Shown: positions 36,992-45,219 of the stretch, piece after piece | Layout: each line of letters starts with the position of its first letter | How positions within the stretch are numbered: position 1 is the first letter of the stretch | From: Sphingobacterium sp. SRCM116780 | GTDB taxonomy: Bacteria > Bacteroidota > Bacteroidia > Sphingobacteriales > Sphingobacteriaceae | DNA: 64,000 nucleotides | Direction: 5' to 3' | Assembly (NCBI RefSeq): GCF_021442025.1 | Contig: NZ_CP090446.1 | Location: forward strand, 372,001-436,000 | Made by a program: the position numbers and the translations under genes | Notes under the pieces: generated by a model | What the model was told of the DNA's origin: nothing | Database searches by the model: none | What the model saw: the letters and a program-made list of their open reading frames with translations, nothing else

Positions 36992-37765
36992 ATGGAAAAG
37001 ATAAAGGCACATATTGATTATCAAGATCCAGTTATTACTATACGTGGTGTTAGTAAATCATTTGGTGAAAACCATGTATTAAAAAATGTTGATCTGGATT
37101 TATATCGTGGTGAAAATTTAGTTGTTCTAGGACGTTCTGGTACCGGGAAATCAGTATTGATAAAACTGATAGCAGGATTATTAAAACCAGATCATGGCAC
37201 AATTGATGTTTTAGGGAATGATGTGAAAGAATTGAAAGATCATGATTTGATGCAATTACGTTTAAGAATAGGCTTTTCTTTTCAGAACAGCGCCTTATAT
37301 GATAGTATGACGGTTCGTGAAAATCTTGAATTTCCATTGATTCGAAATAAAAGAAAGCTAACCCGAGCGGAGATTAATAAAGAGGTGGAAGATGTACTGG
37401 AAGGTGTTGGGTTATCACAAACAATCAATCAAATGCCTTCTGAATTATCGGGAGGGCAGCGGAAGCGGATTGGTATTGCCAGAACACTAATTTTACGTCC
37501 AGATATCATGATGTATGATGAGCCAACTGCAGGATTGGATCCAATTACTTGTTTGGATATCAATAGTTTGATTAATGAAGTTCAAGAGCGTTATAAAACT
37601 TCATCCATTATTATCACTCATGATTTAGCTTGTGCTAAAACTGTTGGTGACCGTATTGTGATGTTGCTAGATGGTAAATTTGAGAGACAAGGGTCTTTTG
37701 ACGAAATATTTGAAACAGATGATGCGCGAGTTAAAGCGTTTTATGATTATAATTTTATTGTTTAA
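36992..37765 (+). CDS. mlaF: MlaF-type ABC transporter ATPase
   Basis: The 257-residue protein has Walker A VLGRSGTGKSVLIK, signature LSGGQRKRIGIARTL, Walker B IMMYDEPTAGLDP and the switch His in ITHD. It powers lipid transport by the MlaE permease, from the cytoplasmic face. It is tightly packed between mlaE (2 bp) and the mlaD-like gene (4 bp). Confidence 0.93.
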   Translation: MEKIKAHIDYQDPVITIRGVSKSFGENHVLKNVDLDLYRGENLVVLGRSGTGKSVLIKLIAGLLKPDHGTIDVLGNDVKELKDHDLMQLRLRIGFSFQNSALYDSMTVRENLEFPLIRNKRKLTRAEINKEVEDVLEGVGLSQTINQMPSELSGGQRKRIGIARTLILRPDIMMYDEPTAGLDPITCLDINSLINEVQERYKTSSIIITHDLACAKTVGDRIVMLLDGKFERQGSFDEIFETDDARVKAFYDYNFIV

Positions 37766-37769
37766 TTAA

Positions 37770-38774
37770 ATGAGCAAAGCAGAAAACAAGAGAGCAGTAA
37801 TAGTTGGACTATTTGTTTTTATAGGATTGGCTATTCTGATTGCAGGTATATTTGTATTAGGAAGCCAGCAAAAAAAGTTTACCAGAACTTTTGAAATTAC
37901 GACATCTTTCCCTGATGTCGCAGGATTGAAAGTTGGTAGCAATGTATGGTTTTCAGGTGTAAAAGTTGGGATTATCAAAAATATTCATTTTAAAAATCTT
38001 CAAGATGTAGAAGTGGTAATGACTGTTGAAGAGAAATCTGCTGAATACATTCGGAAAGATGCCATCACGAAATTGGGATCAGATGGTTTGATAGGTAATA
38101 AGATTATTGTGATTTCTGGAGGCTCTCAAAATGCACCTTCTATAGAAGCAGGAGATTTCCTTCGTTCTGCAAAAGCAGCAGATATGGAAGCGATGATGGA
38201 AACATTACAATTGAATAATCAAAATCTAGCAAAAATTACAACAGATTTTGTTGAAGTCTCACGCGGCTTAGTGGAGGGGCGCGGGGTTGTTGGAGCGTTG
38301 TTAACAGATACAGCTTTAGTTACATCTTTACATGAATCCCTTAAATCCATTAGTCAGGTAATGGCAAGTGCCAATACAGCATCATCCAATCTCCTTTTGT
38401 TGACCAATAAGTTGAATGCAAATAAAGGTTTAATACATGATTTGACAACGGATACAGCAGTTTTTGCTAGTTTAAGATCTTCAGCTGCGCAATTGCAAGG
38501 CGTTTCACAAACTGCCAATGCATTAATGACAAACTTAAATTCAGCTTCAAATAAATTAAATAGTAAGGATAATGCTATTGGTACATTGATTAATGACCCT
38601 GCTGTTGGAAATGAACTGAGAGATGTTGTTCGCAATTTGAATACAAGTACAGCTAAATTAGATCAAAATATGGAAGCTTTACAAAGTAATTTCTTATTGA
38701 GAGGATTTTTCAAAAAGAAAGAAAAAGAAGCTAAAAAAGTAGCTGAAACAGCAGTGAAGGATTCAGTACAATAG
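37770..38774 (+). CDS. mlaD: MlaD-like MCE-domain lipid-binding protein
   Basis: The 334-residue protein has an N-terminal membrane anchor (about 9-28) and an MCE domain (about 35-115; FPDVAGLKVGSNVWFSGVKV, KLGSDGLIGNKIIVI). A long helical region follows (about 130-310) with repeated GVVGALLTDTALVTSLHESL-like units (LNANKGLIHDLTTDTAVFAS, NAIGTLINDPAVGNELRDVV). These helices probably form the tunnel or needle that reaches across the periplasm. The C-terminus is Lys-rich. Confidence 0.9.
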   Translation: MSKAENKRAVIVGLFVFIGLAILIAGIFVLGSQQKKFTRTFEITTSFPDVAGLKVGSNVWFSGVKVGIIKNIHFKNLQDVEVVMTVEEKSAEYIRKDAITKLGSDGLIGNKIIVISGGSQNAPSIEAGDFLRSAKAADMEAMMETLQLNNQNLAKITTDFVEVSRGLVEGRGVVGALLTDTALVTSLHESLKSISQVMASANTASSNLLLLTNKLNANKGLIHDLTTDTAVFASLRSSAAQLQGVSQTANALMTNLNSASNKLNSKDNAIGTLINDPAVGNELRDVVRNLNTSTAKLDQNMEALQSNFLLRGFFKKKEKEAKKVAETAVKDSVQ

Positions 38775-38787
38775 TATTACTACTATA

Positions 38788-38842
38788 CGTTAAAAAAGTA
38801 AAGGACAGTTTTCTCGTAAAATTGTCCTTTACTTTTTTAACG
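38788..38842. terminator. Very strong bidirectional terminator after mlaEFD
   Basis: Perfect 20-bp outer arms (38788-38807 and 38823-38842) continue inward with one wobble to a loop of about five bases. A and T runs lie on the two sides. Confidence 0.92.
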
Positions 38843-38857
38843 TATTCCGATTAGACG

Positions 38858-38865
38858 TATCTTTG
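38858..38865 (+). promoter_or_regulatory. -7 box of the pseudouridine synthase gene
   Basis: TATCTTTG matches the Bacteroidota -7 consensus about 68 bp before the ATG at 38933. No clear -33 element is seen. Confidence 0.4.
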
Positions 38866-38932
38866 TGCATTAATCATAAACATAGTATGCAATAAAAATT
38901 ATGTTTATTATCGAATTTTTACTTTAATATAC

Positions 38933-39628
38933 ATGCGTAGTATTTCAGATATGGACGTTATCTATGAGGATAATCACCTCATCGCAATAAATAAAAGAGC
39001 TGGAGATATCGTTCAAGTAGATGACACAGGAGATAAATCTTTAGAAGATATGGTAAAGGAGTATTTAAAACATAAATACAACAAACCTAATGAAGCTTTT
39101 TTAGGTGTTATTCATCGTTTGGACAGACCTGTTAGTGGACTTATTGTTTTTGCTAAGACAAGTAAGGCATTGGAACGTATGAACAAATTGTTTAAAGATC
39201 GTCATGTCAAAAAAACATATCTCGCTGTTGTGAGACAAAGACCACAAGAGCCCACAGGAAAACTGGTAAATTGGTTAGTTCGGAATCGCGAAAAAATGGT
39301 AACGAAGGCTTTTAATAAAGAAGTCAAAGAAAGTAGTTATGCTGAACTAGATTATAGCTTAATTGGAGAGCTCAATGGTTTTCATCTTTTGAAAGTAGAG
39401 CCGTTGACAGGCCGAACACATCAAATCCGAGTACAGTTAGCCACAATGGGATGTCCTATCGTCGGTGATAATAAATATGGCTATCCCAGAGGTAGCTCCA
39501 AAGGAAGTATATGTTTACATTCTCGATCACTTTCTTTTGTTCATCCAATCAAAAAAGAAGCTATGCACTTGGTAGCACCATTACAACAAGATGGATTCTG
39601 GGAAAAATTTTCAAAATTTAAAGACTAA
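38933..39628 (+). CDS. RluA-family RNA pseudouridine synthase
   Basis: The 231-residue protein has VIYEDNHLIAINKRAGDIVQ, the catalytic motif GVIHRLDRPVSGLIVFAKTS (Asp in HRLDR) and EPLTGRTHQIRVQLA. It isomerises uridines in rRNA or tRNA; the target cannot be told from the sequence. It has no N-terminal S4 domain, so it is shorter than RluC/RluD. The conserved part begins at the second Met (38951), which may be the real start. Confidence 0.9.
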   Translation: MRSISDMDVIYEDNHLIAINKRAGDIVQVDDTGDKSLEDMVKEYLKHKYNKPNEAFLGVIHRLDRPVSGLIVFAKTSKALERMNKLFKDRHVKKTYLAVVRQRPQEPTGKLVNWLVRNREKMVTKAFNKEVKESSYAELDYSLIGELNGFHLLKVEPLTGRTHQIRVQLATMGCPIVGDNKYGYPRGSSKGSICLHSRSLSFVHPIKKEAMHLVAPLQQDGFWEKFSKFKD

Positions 39629-39658
39629 TTCGCTATTATCTATCTTAATATTTTTAAG

Positions 39659-39666
39659 TATCTTTG
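39659..39666 (+). promoter_or_regulatory. -7 box 4 bp before the ATG of the CxxC membrane protein gene
   Basis: TATCTTTG is followed by TCCT and then ATG at 39671, suggesting a leaderless transcript. No clear -33 element is visible. Confidence 0.4.
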
Positions 39667-39670
39667 TCCT

Positions 39671-39937
39671 ATGAAAACAGTTAAGTATTTGCTAATTACA
39701 ATTGTTTTATTTTGTACGATAACAATAACTCAAAAGAGTTCAGTACAGGCACAATGTGCTATGTGTAGTTTAAATGCCGAAAATTCAACCCAGAATGGAA
39801 ATACACAGGGGAAGGGTTTAAATGATGGTATTTTATTCTTATTAGGTATTCCATATTTAGCTGCTGCAGGACTGGGATTCCTATGGTATAAAAAATTTCG
39901 TACCTCAAAAGAGAATAAATCACAGGAAAAGTTTTAA
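39671..39937 (+). CDS. Small exported or membrane protein with a CxxC motif
   Basis: The 88-residue protein has an N-terminal hydrophobic segment that could be a signal peptide (about 5-28, VQAQ), then QCAMCSLNAENST, a membrane segment (about 52-71; ILFLLGIPYLAAAGLGFLW) and a Lys-rich tail. I do not recognise a named family. It lies 1 bp before a DUF983 gene with two CxxC pairs, so the two are probably made together, perhaps in an envelope thiol or metal process. That role is a guess. Confidence 0.7.
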   Translation: MKTVKYLLITIVLFCTITITQKSSVQAQCAMCSLNAENSTQNGNTQGKGLNDGILFLLGIPYLAAAGLGFLWYKKFRTSKENKSQEKF

Positions 39938-39938
39938 T

Positions 39939-40352
39939 ATGTCTACATCTAAAAGTTATGCTATCCTCCATTCAAAATGTCCAAGATGTCATGTGGGAAA
40001 TATGTTTGATGGGCCAGCCTATAGTTTGCGTAAACAAAAGATGTACGATACATGTCATGTTTGTAATTTGACCTTCGAAATTGAACCTGGTTATTTCTAT
40101 GCGGCTATGTATGTAAGCTACGCTATGTCTGTTACTGAGGTAGTAACATTCGCTGTGGCAACAGCGGTCATTTCAGGAAGTGAATCACCTTGGACTTACT
40201 TGCTTGTACTTTGCGTGACTATTATAATTTTTGCCCCCTTTAATTATCGTTATTCAAGATTGGTGCTATTACACTTGATGACACCTAAAATCAGTTATGA
40301 TCCGAAATGGGAGCTTCAATATGAAAATAAAAACAAGAGCGATTCTATTTAG
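39939..40352 (+). CDS. DUF983 family membrane protein
   Basis: The 137-residue protein has a zinc-ribbon-like start with CPRC (Cys14, Cys17) and CHVC (Cys39, Cys42), the FEIEPGYFYAAMYVSYAM motif and two or three membrane segments, as is typical of DUF983. The function is unknown. It starts 1 bp after the CxxC protein. Its stop codon lies inside the terminator hairpin shared with the convergent DUF4286 gene. Confidence 0.85.
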   Translation: MSTSKSYAILHSKCPRCHVGNMFDGPAYSLRKQKMYDTCHVCNLTFEIEPGYFYAAMYVSYAMSVTEVVTFAVATAVISGSESPWTYLLVLCVTIIIFAPFNYRYSRLVLLHLMTPKISYDPKWELQYENKNKSDSI

Positions 40353-40369
40353 AATCGCTCTTGTTTTTT
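40330..40369. terminator. Bidirectional terminator overlapping two stop codons
   Basis: AAAACAAGAGCGATTCTA and its exact complement flank a 2-base centre. The stops of the DUF983 gene (40350-40352) and of the convergent DUF4286 gene (40368-40370) both fall in or on the structure. Confidence 0.92.
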
Positions 40370-40652
40370 ATAAATATCTCATTGTACTATCAAAAACAAA
40401 TGCTTTATCCTTATATTTTGATAAAATTTCATTTTGTAAATGAATAAGATGATCTTGTTGAAATTGCGCGATATCATCCTCCGAAGATACTTGAATCTGT
40501 AAACAATAGGTCACTCCTTCGTGCGGAGAATGTAGCATTTCTAAAAGTTTTGGACTAAAATTTGTTATTGCTAGCAGGTTTTCCTTCATCCAAGAAACGA
40601 GTTCTTGATGTACAGATTCTTCTGAGATAATGGATACGTTATATAAATACAT
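40368..40652 (-). CDS. DUF4286 family protein
   Basis: The 94-residue protein begins MYLYNVSIISEESVHQELVS and contains HEGVTYCLQIQVSSEDDI and a C-terminal YKDKAFVFDSTMRYL, the pattern of the Bacteroidota family DUF4286 (ferredoxin-like fold). The function is unknown. I chose the ATG at 40652; the upstream in-frame codons up to 40715 overlap the promoter and encode hydrophobic AT-rich sequence. Confidence 0.85.
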   Translation of the reverse strand: MYLYNVSIISEESVHQELVSWMKENLLAITNFSPKLLEMLHSPHEGVTYCLQIQVSSEDDIAQFQQDHLIHLQNEILSKYKDKAFVFDSTMRYL

Positions 40653-40657
40653 GAACA

Positions 40658-40665
40658 CAAAAATA
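40658..40665 (-). promoter_or_regulatory. -7 box 5 bp before the DUF4286 ATG
   Basis: The minus strand reads TATTTTTG, then TGTTC and ATG. A TTTC lies 20 bp upstream of the box. A leaderless mRNA is likely. Confidence 0.45.
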
Positions 40666-40809
40666 TAAATTTTAATTGCCATATTGAAACATATATTACT
40701 TATGTTGAAACACAATAAATTTCAAAGGTTCTTGTAAAAATAAAGTTGCACATGAGTTGTTATTGATAATTAATTTTAATCTTTGATAAGGTTGAAGAAC
40801 GGTTTGTTT

Positions 40810-42699
40810 ATGCGGACGCACATTATATTTTATACACTACTTATTATACTGTTTTTGGACAATAGCTGTTCAAAAAAGAAAACAGAGCGTATACCTATTG
40901 CGAGCTTTTTCTCAACTCCTGAGAAGAGTTCTTTCAAAATTTCTCCAAATGGTAAATTCGTCGCATATATCGGGATGGACAACCACTGCAAAAATATTTT
41001 TTTATTGAATTTGTCCAATCAAGATAGCTCCAAACAATTGACCTATCAAAACGATATCAACGTTAACAGTTTTATTTGGGGAGATAATGAAGAAATTATT
41101 TTTTCGACAGAACAAACATCCAATGACAGTCTAAGATTGTCTGCTGTTAATATTCATACAGATGCTATTCAACCGCTAATAAAACCCGTGAAAGCAAAGT
41201 TTCGTTGGGTGCAACCTGCGAGATTATATCATGATGGAATTATTGTGGCTATTAATCAGCGCGACTCTTCTACTTTTGATTTGTACAAATTGTTTGTTGA
41301 TGGACGAAAACCAGAGATGATCTATCAAAATCCTGGAAATATCAGTTCTTGGTTTATTTCAAATGATGGTGAAGTTAGATTAGCGATGGCTAATGATAGT
41401 GTCGAAGAATCGTTGATGTTTCGGGCGAATGATCTAGAACCATTTCAACAGGTTTTAAAAAATGACTTTAGTTCTACGATTATTCCGATGGGTTTTGTTA
41501 AAAATTCGACAACTAATATTTATGCATTATCAAATATAGGAAGGGATAAATTGTCATTAGTAGAATATGATTTGAATCAAAAAAGGGAAGTCCAGGAAAT
41601 ATTTAGTAATAAAGAAGTCGATCTTGATCAAGGAGGTTATTCATTTTACACAAATGAAATGCTGTATATCTCTTATACCATCGCTAAAAAGAGACGACAT
41701 TTTTTTAATAAAGATATTGCAAATATTTTTAACATGATTTCTGAAAAAGCAAAAGGCTCCGAATTCGAAATCATGAATGCAGATTCTGCTCTGAATAAGA
41801 TTATTGTGAGAACATATACCGATACAAATCCTGGAGCGATTTATTATTTTGATCGTCATGATGATGAATTACATAAACTCACGGATAATAATCCAAATCT
41901 AAAAGAACGGGAATTATCTCAAACGGAATTTGTGAAATATCAAGCACGAGATGGGAAAATAATTACTGGTTTTATTACTTATCCATTATATGAAGATCGA
42001 AAAAATCTTCCTGTTGTTGTTCTTCCGCATGATGGTCCTAACAATAGAGAAGTTTGGGGATTTGACCACGAAGCTCAGTTTTTAGCTAATCGTGGTTATG
42101 TGGTCTTCCAAATGAATTACCGAGGATCAACAGGTTTTGGTAAAGAGTTTTGGTCAGCAGGTTTTAAAGAGTGGGGAGGCAAGATTCAAGATGACATAAC
42201 AGATGGGGTAAAATGGTTGATAAAAGAAGGAATTGCAGATAAAGATAAGATCGCAATTGTAGGGAGAGGTTTCGGTGGATATTCAGCCCTTCATGCCGCT
42301 TGTTTTAATTCAGATATGTACGCTTGTGCAGTCTCTTATTCAGGCTTTACCAACTTATTTACTTATTTTAGAAATATTCCTCCTTATGTTAAGCCATATT
42401 TACAGAAGTATTATCAAATTATCGGTAATCCAGTAAGAGAATCCAGTATGTTTAAGCAAATCTCCCCAGTATTCCATTCTAATAGTGTGAATATCCCTGT
42501 TTTGATTGCGCAGGGGGGGAAGGATCGATTTAGTTCTGTCACAGATGCAAACCAATTTGTTCAAAAGCTTAAGAATAATAATATTCCTGTTCAGTATATA
42601 TTAAAAGAGGAAGAAGGCAGAACGTTTAAAAAAGATGAAAATATTATTCAATATTATCAAGAATTAGAGAAATTTTTGGATAAATATATCGGTAAATAG
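40810..42699 (+). CDS. S9 prolyl-oligopeptidase-like lipoprotein lacking catalytic Ser and His (pseudopeptidase)
   Basis: The 629-residue protein has a lipoprotein signal with Cys20 (DNSC/SKKK), a probable beta-propeller (about 35-370; KISPNGKFVAYIGMD) and an S9-type alpha/beta-hydrolase domain (about 385-629; YRGSTGFGKEFWSAGFKEWG). The nucleophile elbow, normally GxSxGG, reads GRGFGGY, so Gly487 replaces Ser. The His site, normally EGHGF, reads EGRTFKKDEN with Arg604. Only Asp572 remains. The frame is intact and well conserved in layout, so it is probably a pseudoenzyme rather than decay. The kinase gene starts 6 bp after its stop. I use the ATG at 40810 because it gives a proper lipoprotein signal; an upstream in-frame codon at 40783 is less likely. 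Confidence 0.88.
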   Translation: MRTHIIFYTLLIILFLDNSCSKKKTERIPIASFFSTPEKSSFKISPNGKFVAYIGMDNHCKNIFLLNLSNQDSSKQLTYQNDINVNSFIWGDNEEIIFSTEQTSNDSLRLSAVNIHTDAIQPLIKPVKAKFRWVQPARLYHDGIIVAINQRDSSTFDLYKLFVDGRKPEMIYQNPGNISSWFISNDGEVRLAMANDSVEESLMFRANDLEPFQQVLKNDFSSTIIPMGFVKNSTTNIYALSNIGRDKLSLVEYDLNQKREVQEIFSNKEVDLDQGGYSFYTNEMLYISYTIAKKRRHFFNKDIANIFNMISEKAKGSEFEIMNADSALNKIIVRTYTDTNPGAIYYFDRHDDELHKLTDNNPNLKERELSQTEFVKYQARDGKIITGFITYPLYEDRKNLPVVVLPHDGPNNREVWGFDHEAQFLANRGYVVFQMNYRGSTGFGKEFWSAGFKEWGGKIQDDITDGVKWLIKEGIADKDKIAIVGRGFGGYSALHAACFNSDMYACAVSYSGFTNLFTYFRNIPPYVKPYLQKYYQIIGNPVRESSMFKQISPVFHSNSVNIPVLIAQGGKDRFSSVTDANQFVQKLKNNNIPVQYILKEEEGRTFKKDENIIQYYQELEKFLDKYIGK

Positions 42700-42705
42700 T
42701 TCGAA

Positions 42706-44364
42706 ATGAGGGAAACGAGTTATAATTATCGGAAAAATTTTGGCTTACTTTTTGTTTTTTTTGCCTTTGTAACGCTGCTATATTTAGTTGTTATTTTTGC
42801 TGCTCGAAATTATACAGTAAATCATATTGATAATGAGTTTACGAACCGAAAATCGGAAATCTTTGATCAGACACTAGTTCCATTTAATGACTTTTTTCAA
42901 AACCGTATTCCTGAAGTTTCTTTTTATCAAGGTTATTTGGATTCTTTAGAAGCGGGTAAATATTCCTATAGTGTTCTCAGTTCATATCCATTTGTCAAGC
43001 AAATTGCATTTTATGATATGCTTTTTAGCAATGATAACAGAGAGCTTACAGGTTTTTCTATCAATGGATTAAATATTAGACCAAAAACATTATCCATTTT
43101 TACTATCACCAAACGGGGTTTAAATAAAAGGTATATTACTAAGCGTGAAGAGATGGGGCCTTACAACGATGAGTTGAATAATATGGGCATTAAGGTGGCA
43201 AGTTATATTGATAAATTACAATCAAGTTCTAAATTAACAGATCGCGATATCCTGCAAATTTTTTACTCTAGTCAACCTGGGCGCATTACTTATCTGAATA
43301 TACCCCGCATTACGGACTTATTGGTCTATAAGGATATCATGGATAGAAAATTAGATCAGATAGTGAACTACGAACAAGATATGTTTGTTTTTAGTTTGGA
43401 TCCAACTGTGTTGGATATTAAAAACATCTATCCAAATCTGTATGAGAAAATAGAAGTAGTACCTATTGTCAGAGCCCCCGTAACTTCTGAGATTAAAGAA
43501 TATATAACCGAAATGCCATTACCTGGGGCTTTGGCTGATTATAAATTACTTTTTCACTCCAGTGAATCATTTATTTCTAAAGAAGTGAACCGTAGTTTTT
43601 TTCCAATCGTCATTGGTATTTCTTTAGTTTATTTAATCCTATTGGTTATTCTGTATTTGATTTATCGTAATTTAGAGATCAATGGACGGCTATTTAAATT
43701 GCAATACGACTTTATCAATAATCTGACACATGAATTTAAAACGCCAGTTAGTGTAATCAAAATAGCGGGGAATAATATTAAAAGTGCACAATATTTGTCA
43801 GATGATGAACGTATTATGTATGGTAATATATTGGATCAAGAATCTGATCGATTGAATAATCTGATGAACAAATTGCTTTCATTTAGTCAGATTGAAAATA
43901 AGACGATTAAGTTAAAAAAAGAAGAAATTGATCTGAATTCTTTTGTTGATAATATTGTTGCTTCAACACAATTAAAACATACAGATTTTAGAATATCAAA
44001 GGAAATAAATGTTAAATCAAGTTTATTAGCCGATCCTGTATTGTTGACTAGTGTGTTTCAGAATTTGATCGACAATGCCTACAAGTATTCAGACCAAAAA
44101 AGGAAAATATTAGATATTAAAATACAACAAAATAAAAAGAATTTTGTTATTATCTTTAAGGACGAAGGGATAGGTATAAGTAAAAATGAATTTACGAATA
44201 TATTTAAGAAATTCTATCGTATAAAAAGTCAATATAATCAACAAGGAAGTATTGGTTTAGGGTTAGCCTTTTGTAAAGAAATAACAGAATTTATGGGGGG
44301 TGAAATTTCTGTTAAAAGTGAAGTAGGTAAAGGAACTACTTTTACTCTCATTTTTTCAGTCTAA
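42706..44364 (+). CDS. Membrane sensor histidine kinase
   Basis: The 552-residue protein has membrane segments at about 13-33 and 299-320 with a 265-residue periplasmic sensor region between them that matches no domain I know. The kinase part shows the phospho-acceptor His342 (NNLTHEFKTPVSV), the N box (QNLIDNAYKYSD, Asn457), DEGIGIS (486-492) and GLGLAF (517-522). No HAMP or PAS domain is evident. It lies between an S9 pseudopeptidase lipoprotein (6-bp gap) and its response regulator (15-bp gap), so the lipoprotein may act as a sensor partner in the periplasm. Confidence 0.92.
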   Translation: MRETSYNYRKNFGLLFVFFAFVTLLYLVVIFAARNYTVNHIDNEFTNRKSEIFDQTLVPFNDFFQNRIPEVSFYQGYLDSLEAGKYSYSVLSSYPFVKQIAFYDMLFSNDNRELTGFSINGLNIRPKTLSIFTITKRGLNKRYITKREEMGPYNDELNNMGIKVASYIDKLQSSSKLTDRDILQIFYSSQPGRITYLNIPRITDLLVYKDIMDRKLDQIVNYEQDMFVFSLDPTVLDIKNIYPNLYEKIEVVPIVRAPVTSEIKEYITEMPLPGALADYKLLFHSSESFISKEVNRSFFPIVIGISLVYLILLVILYLIYRNLEINGRLFKLQYDFINNLTHEFKTPVSVIKIAGNNIKSAQYLSDDERIMYGNILDQESDRLNNLMNKLLSFSQIENKTIKLKKEEIDLNSFVDNIVASTQLKHTDFRISKEINVKSSLLADPVLLTSVFQNLIDNAYKYSDQKRKILDIKIQQNKKNFVIIFKDEGIGISKNEFTNIFKKFYRIKSQYNQQGSIGLGLAFCKEITEFMGGEISVKSEVGKGTTFTLIFSV

Positions 44365-44379
44365 AAAATATAATTAATT

Positions 44380-45078
44380 ATGAGCAAAGAAATAACTGTA
44401 GCTGTTATTGAGGATGATGAAAATTTACGCTTTTTAGTTCGACACAGATTAGAAACGGAAGGATACAATGTTGTTCAAACTGGAGATGGAAATGAGGCTG
44501 AAAAGCTAATTCTAGAGCAAAAACCAGATGTTGTATTGTTAGATTGGATGTTACCTGGTAAAGAAGGTAATGAAATCTGTGAACAAATTCGAAAAGCAGG
44601 ATTTGAAAATATCGTCATCATGATGACTGCAAAGTCACAGGATATAGATAAGATCGAAGCTTATAGCTTTGGTGTTACAGATTATATTAGTAAACCTTTT
44701 AATATGGATGTGTTAATCGCCATGATTGAAAATAAGGTGCGTTTCTTCTTACCAAAAAATACACCCGAGGTTTATCATTTCGGACAAACAGAGCATCACC
44801 CAAATGTCCATTCTCTTGTAAGGGACGGTAAGAAAATCGAATTAACTATATTGGAGAATCGTATACTCTTGCACTTTTTACAAAATGTAGGCAAAGAAAT
44901 TACACGTGAAGAGTTAATGGAGGTCGTGTGGGGGTATAGTTCAAATGTCAATACGAGAACATTGGATATGCACGTAGTCAGATTGAGAAAAAAGATTGAG
45001 AAAAATCCAGATAAACCTTATTATTTACAGACAGTGAGAGGGTTAGGTTATCGATTTGTTGATGAGGAAGATAATTAA
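44380..45078 (+). CDS. OmpR-family response regulator
   Basis: The 232-residue protein has a receiver domain (1-120) with the acidic pair in VIEDDEN, phospho-acceptor Asp55 (LLDWMLPGKEG), Thr83 and Lys105 (YISKPFN). A winged-helix DNA-binding domain follows (about 140-230; RTLDMHVVRLRKKIEKNPDK, TVRGLGYRFVDEE). It is the output of the kinase just upstream. Its targets are unknown; none are obvious in this window. Confidence 0.93.
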   Translation: MSKEITVAVIEDDENLRFLVRHRLETEGYNVVQTGDGNEAEKLILEQKPDVVLLDWMLPGKEGNEICEQIRKAGFENIVIMMTAKSQDIDKIEAYSFGVTDYISKPFNMDVLIAMIENKVRFFLPKNTPEVYHFGQTEHHPNVHSLVRDGKKIELTILENRILLHFLQNVGKEITREELMEVVWGYSSNVNTRTLDMHVVRLRKKIEKNPDKPYYLQTVRGLGYRFVDEEDN

Positions 45079-45096
45079 TATGAATTTAGGTTTGAA

Positions 45097-45127
45097 TTTG
45101 TTTTGTTAAAAACAATTCTTATCTTCG
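45097..45127 (+). promoter_or_regulatory. greA promoter
   Basis: TTTG at 45097-45100, a 19-bp spacer and TATCTTCG at 45120-45127 fit the consensus. The transcript would begin near 45132, just before a hairpin. Confidence 0.5.
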
Positions 45128-45140
45128 TATATATAGAGCG

Positions 45141-45180
45141 AGACCATGTTATCTGACAAGGATAACATGGTCTTGTTTCA
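45141..45180 (+). terminator. Hairpin between the two-component operon and greA
   Basis: AGACCATGTTATC pairs perfectly with GATAACATGGTCT around a 7-base loop, followed by TGTTTCATTTTTG. It can end the regulator operon, but it also lies downstream of the greA promoter and so may attenuate greA. Confidence 0.7.
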
Positions 45181-45219
45181 TTTTTGAATTTTGAAAAAAT
45201 AAAATAAACAATAATAATT

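Noticed and set aside
40810..42699. Calling the S9 gene an active dipeptidyl peptidase
   Set aside because: The nucleophile Ser and the His are both replaced (Gly487, Arg604). Calling it a decayed pseudogene was also rejected because the frame, lipobox and operon spacing are intact.
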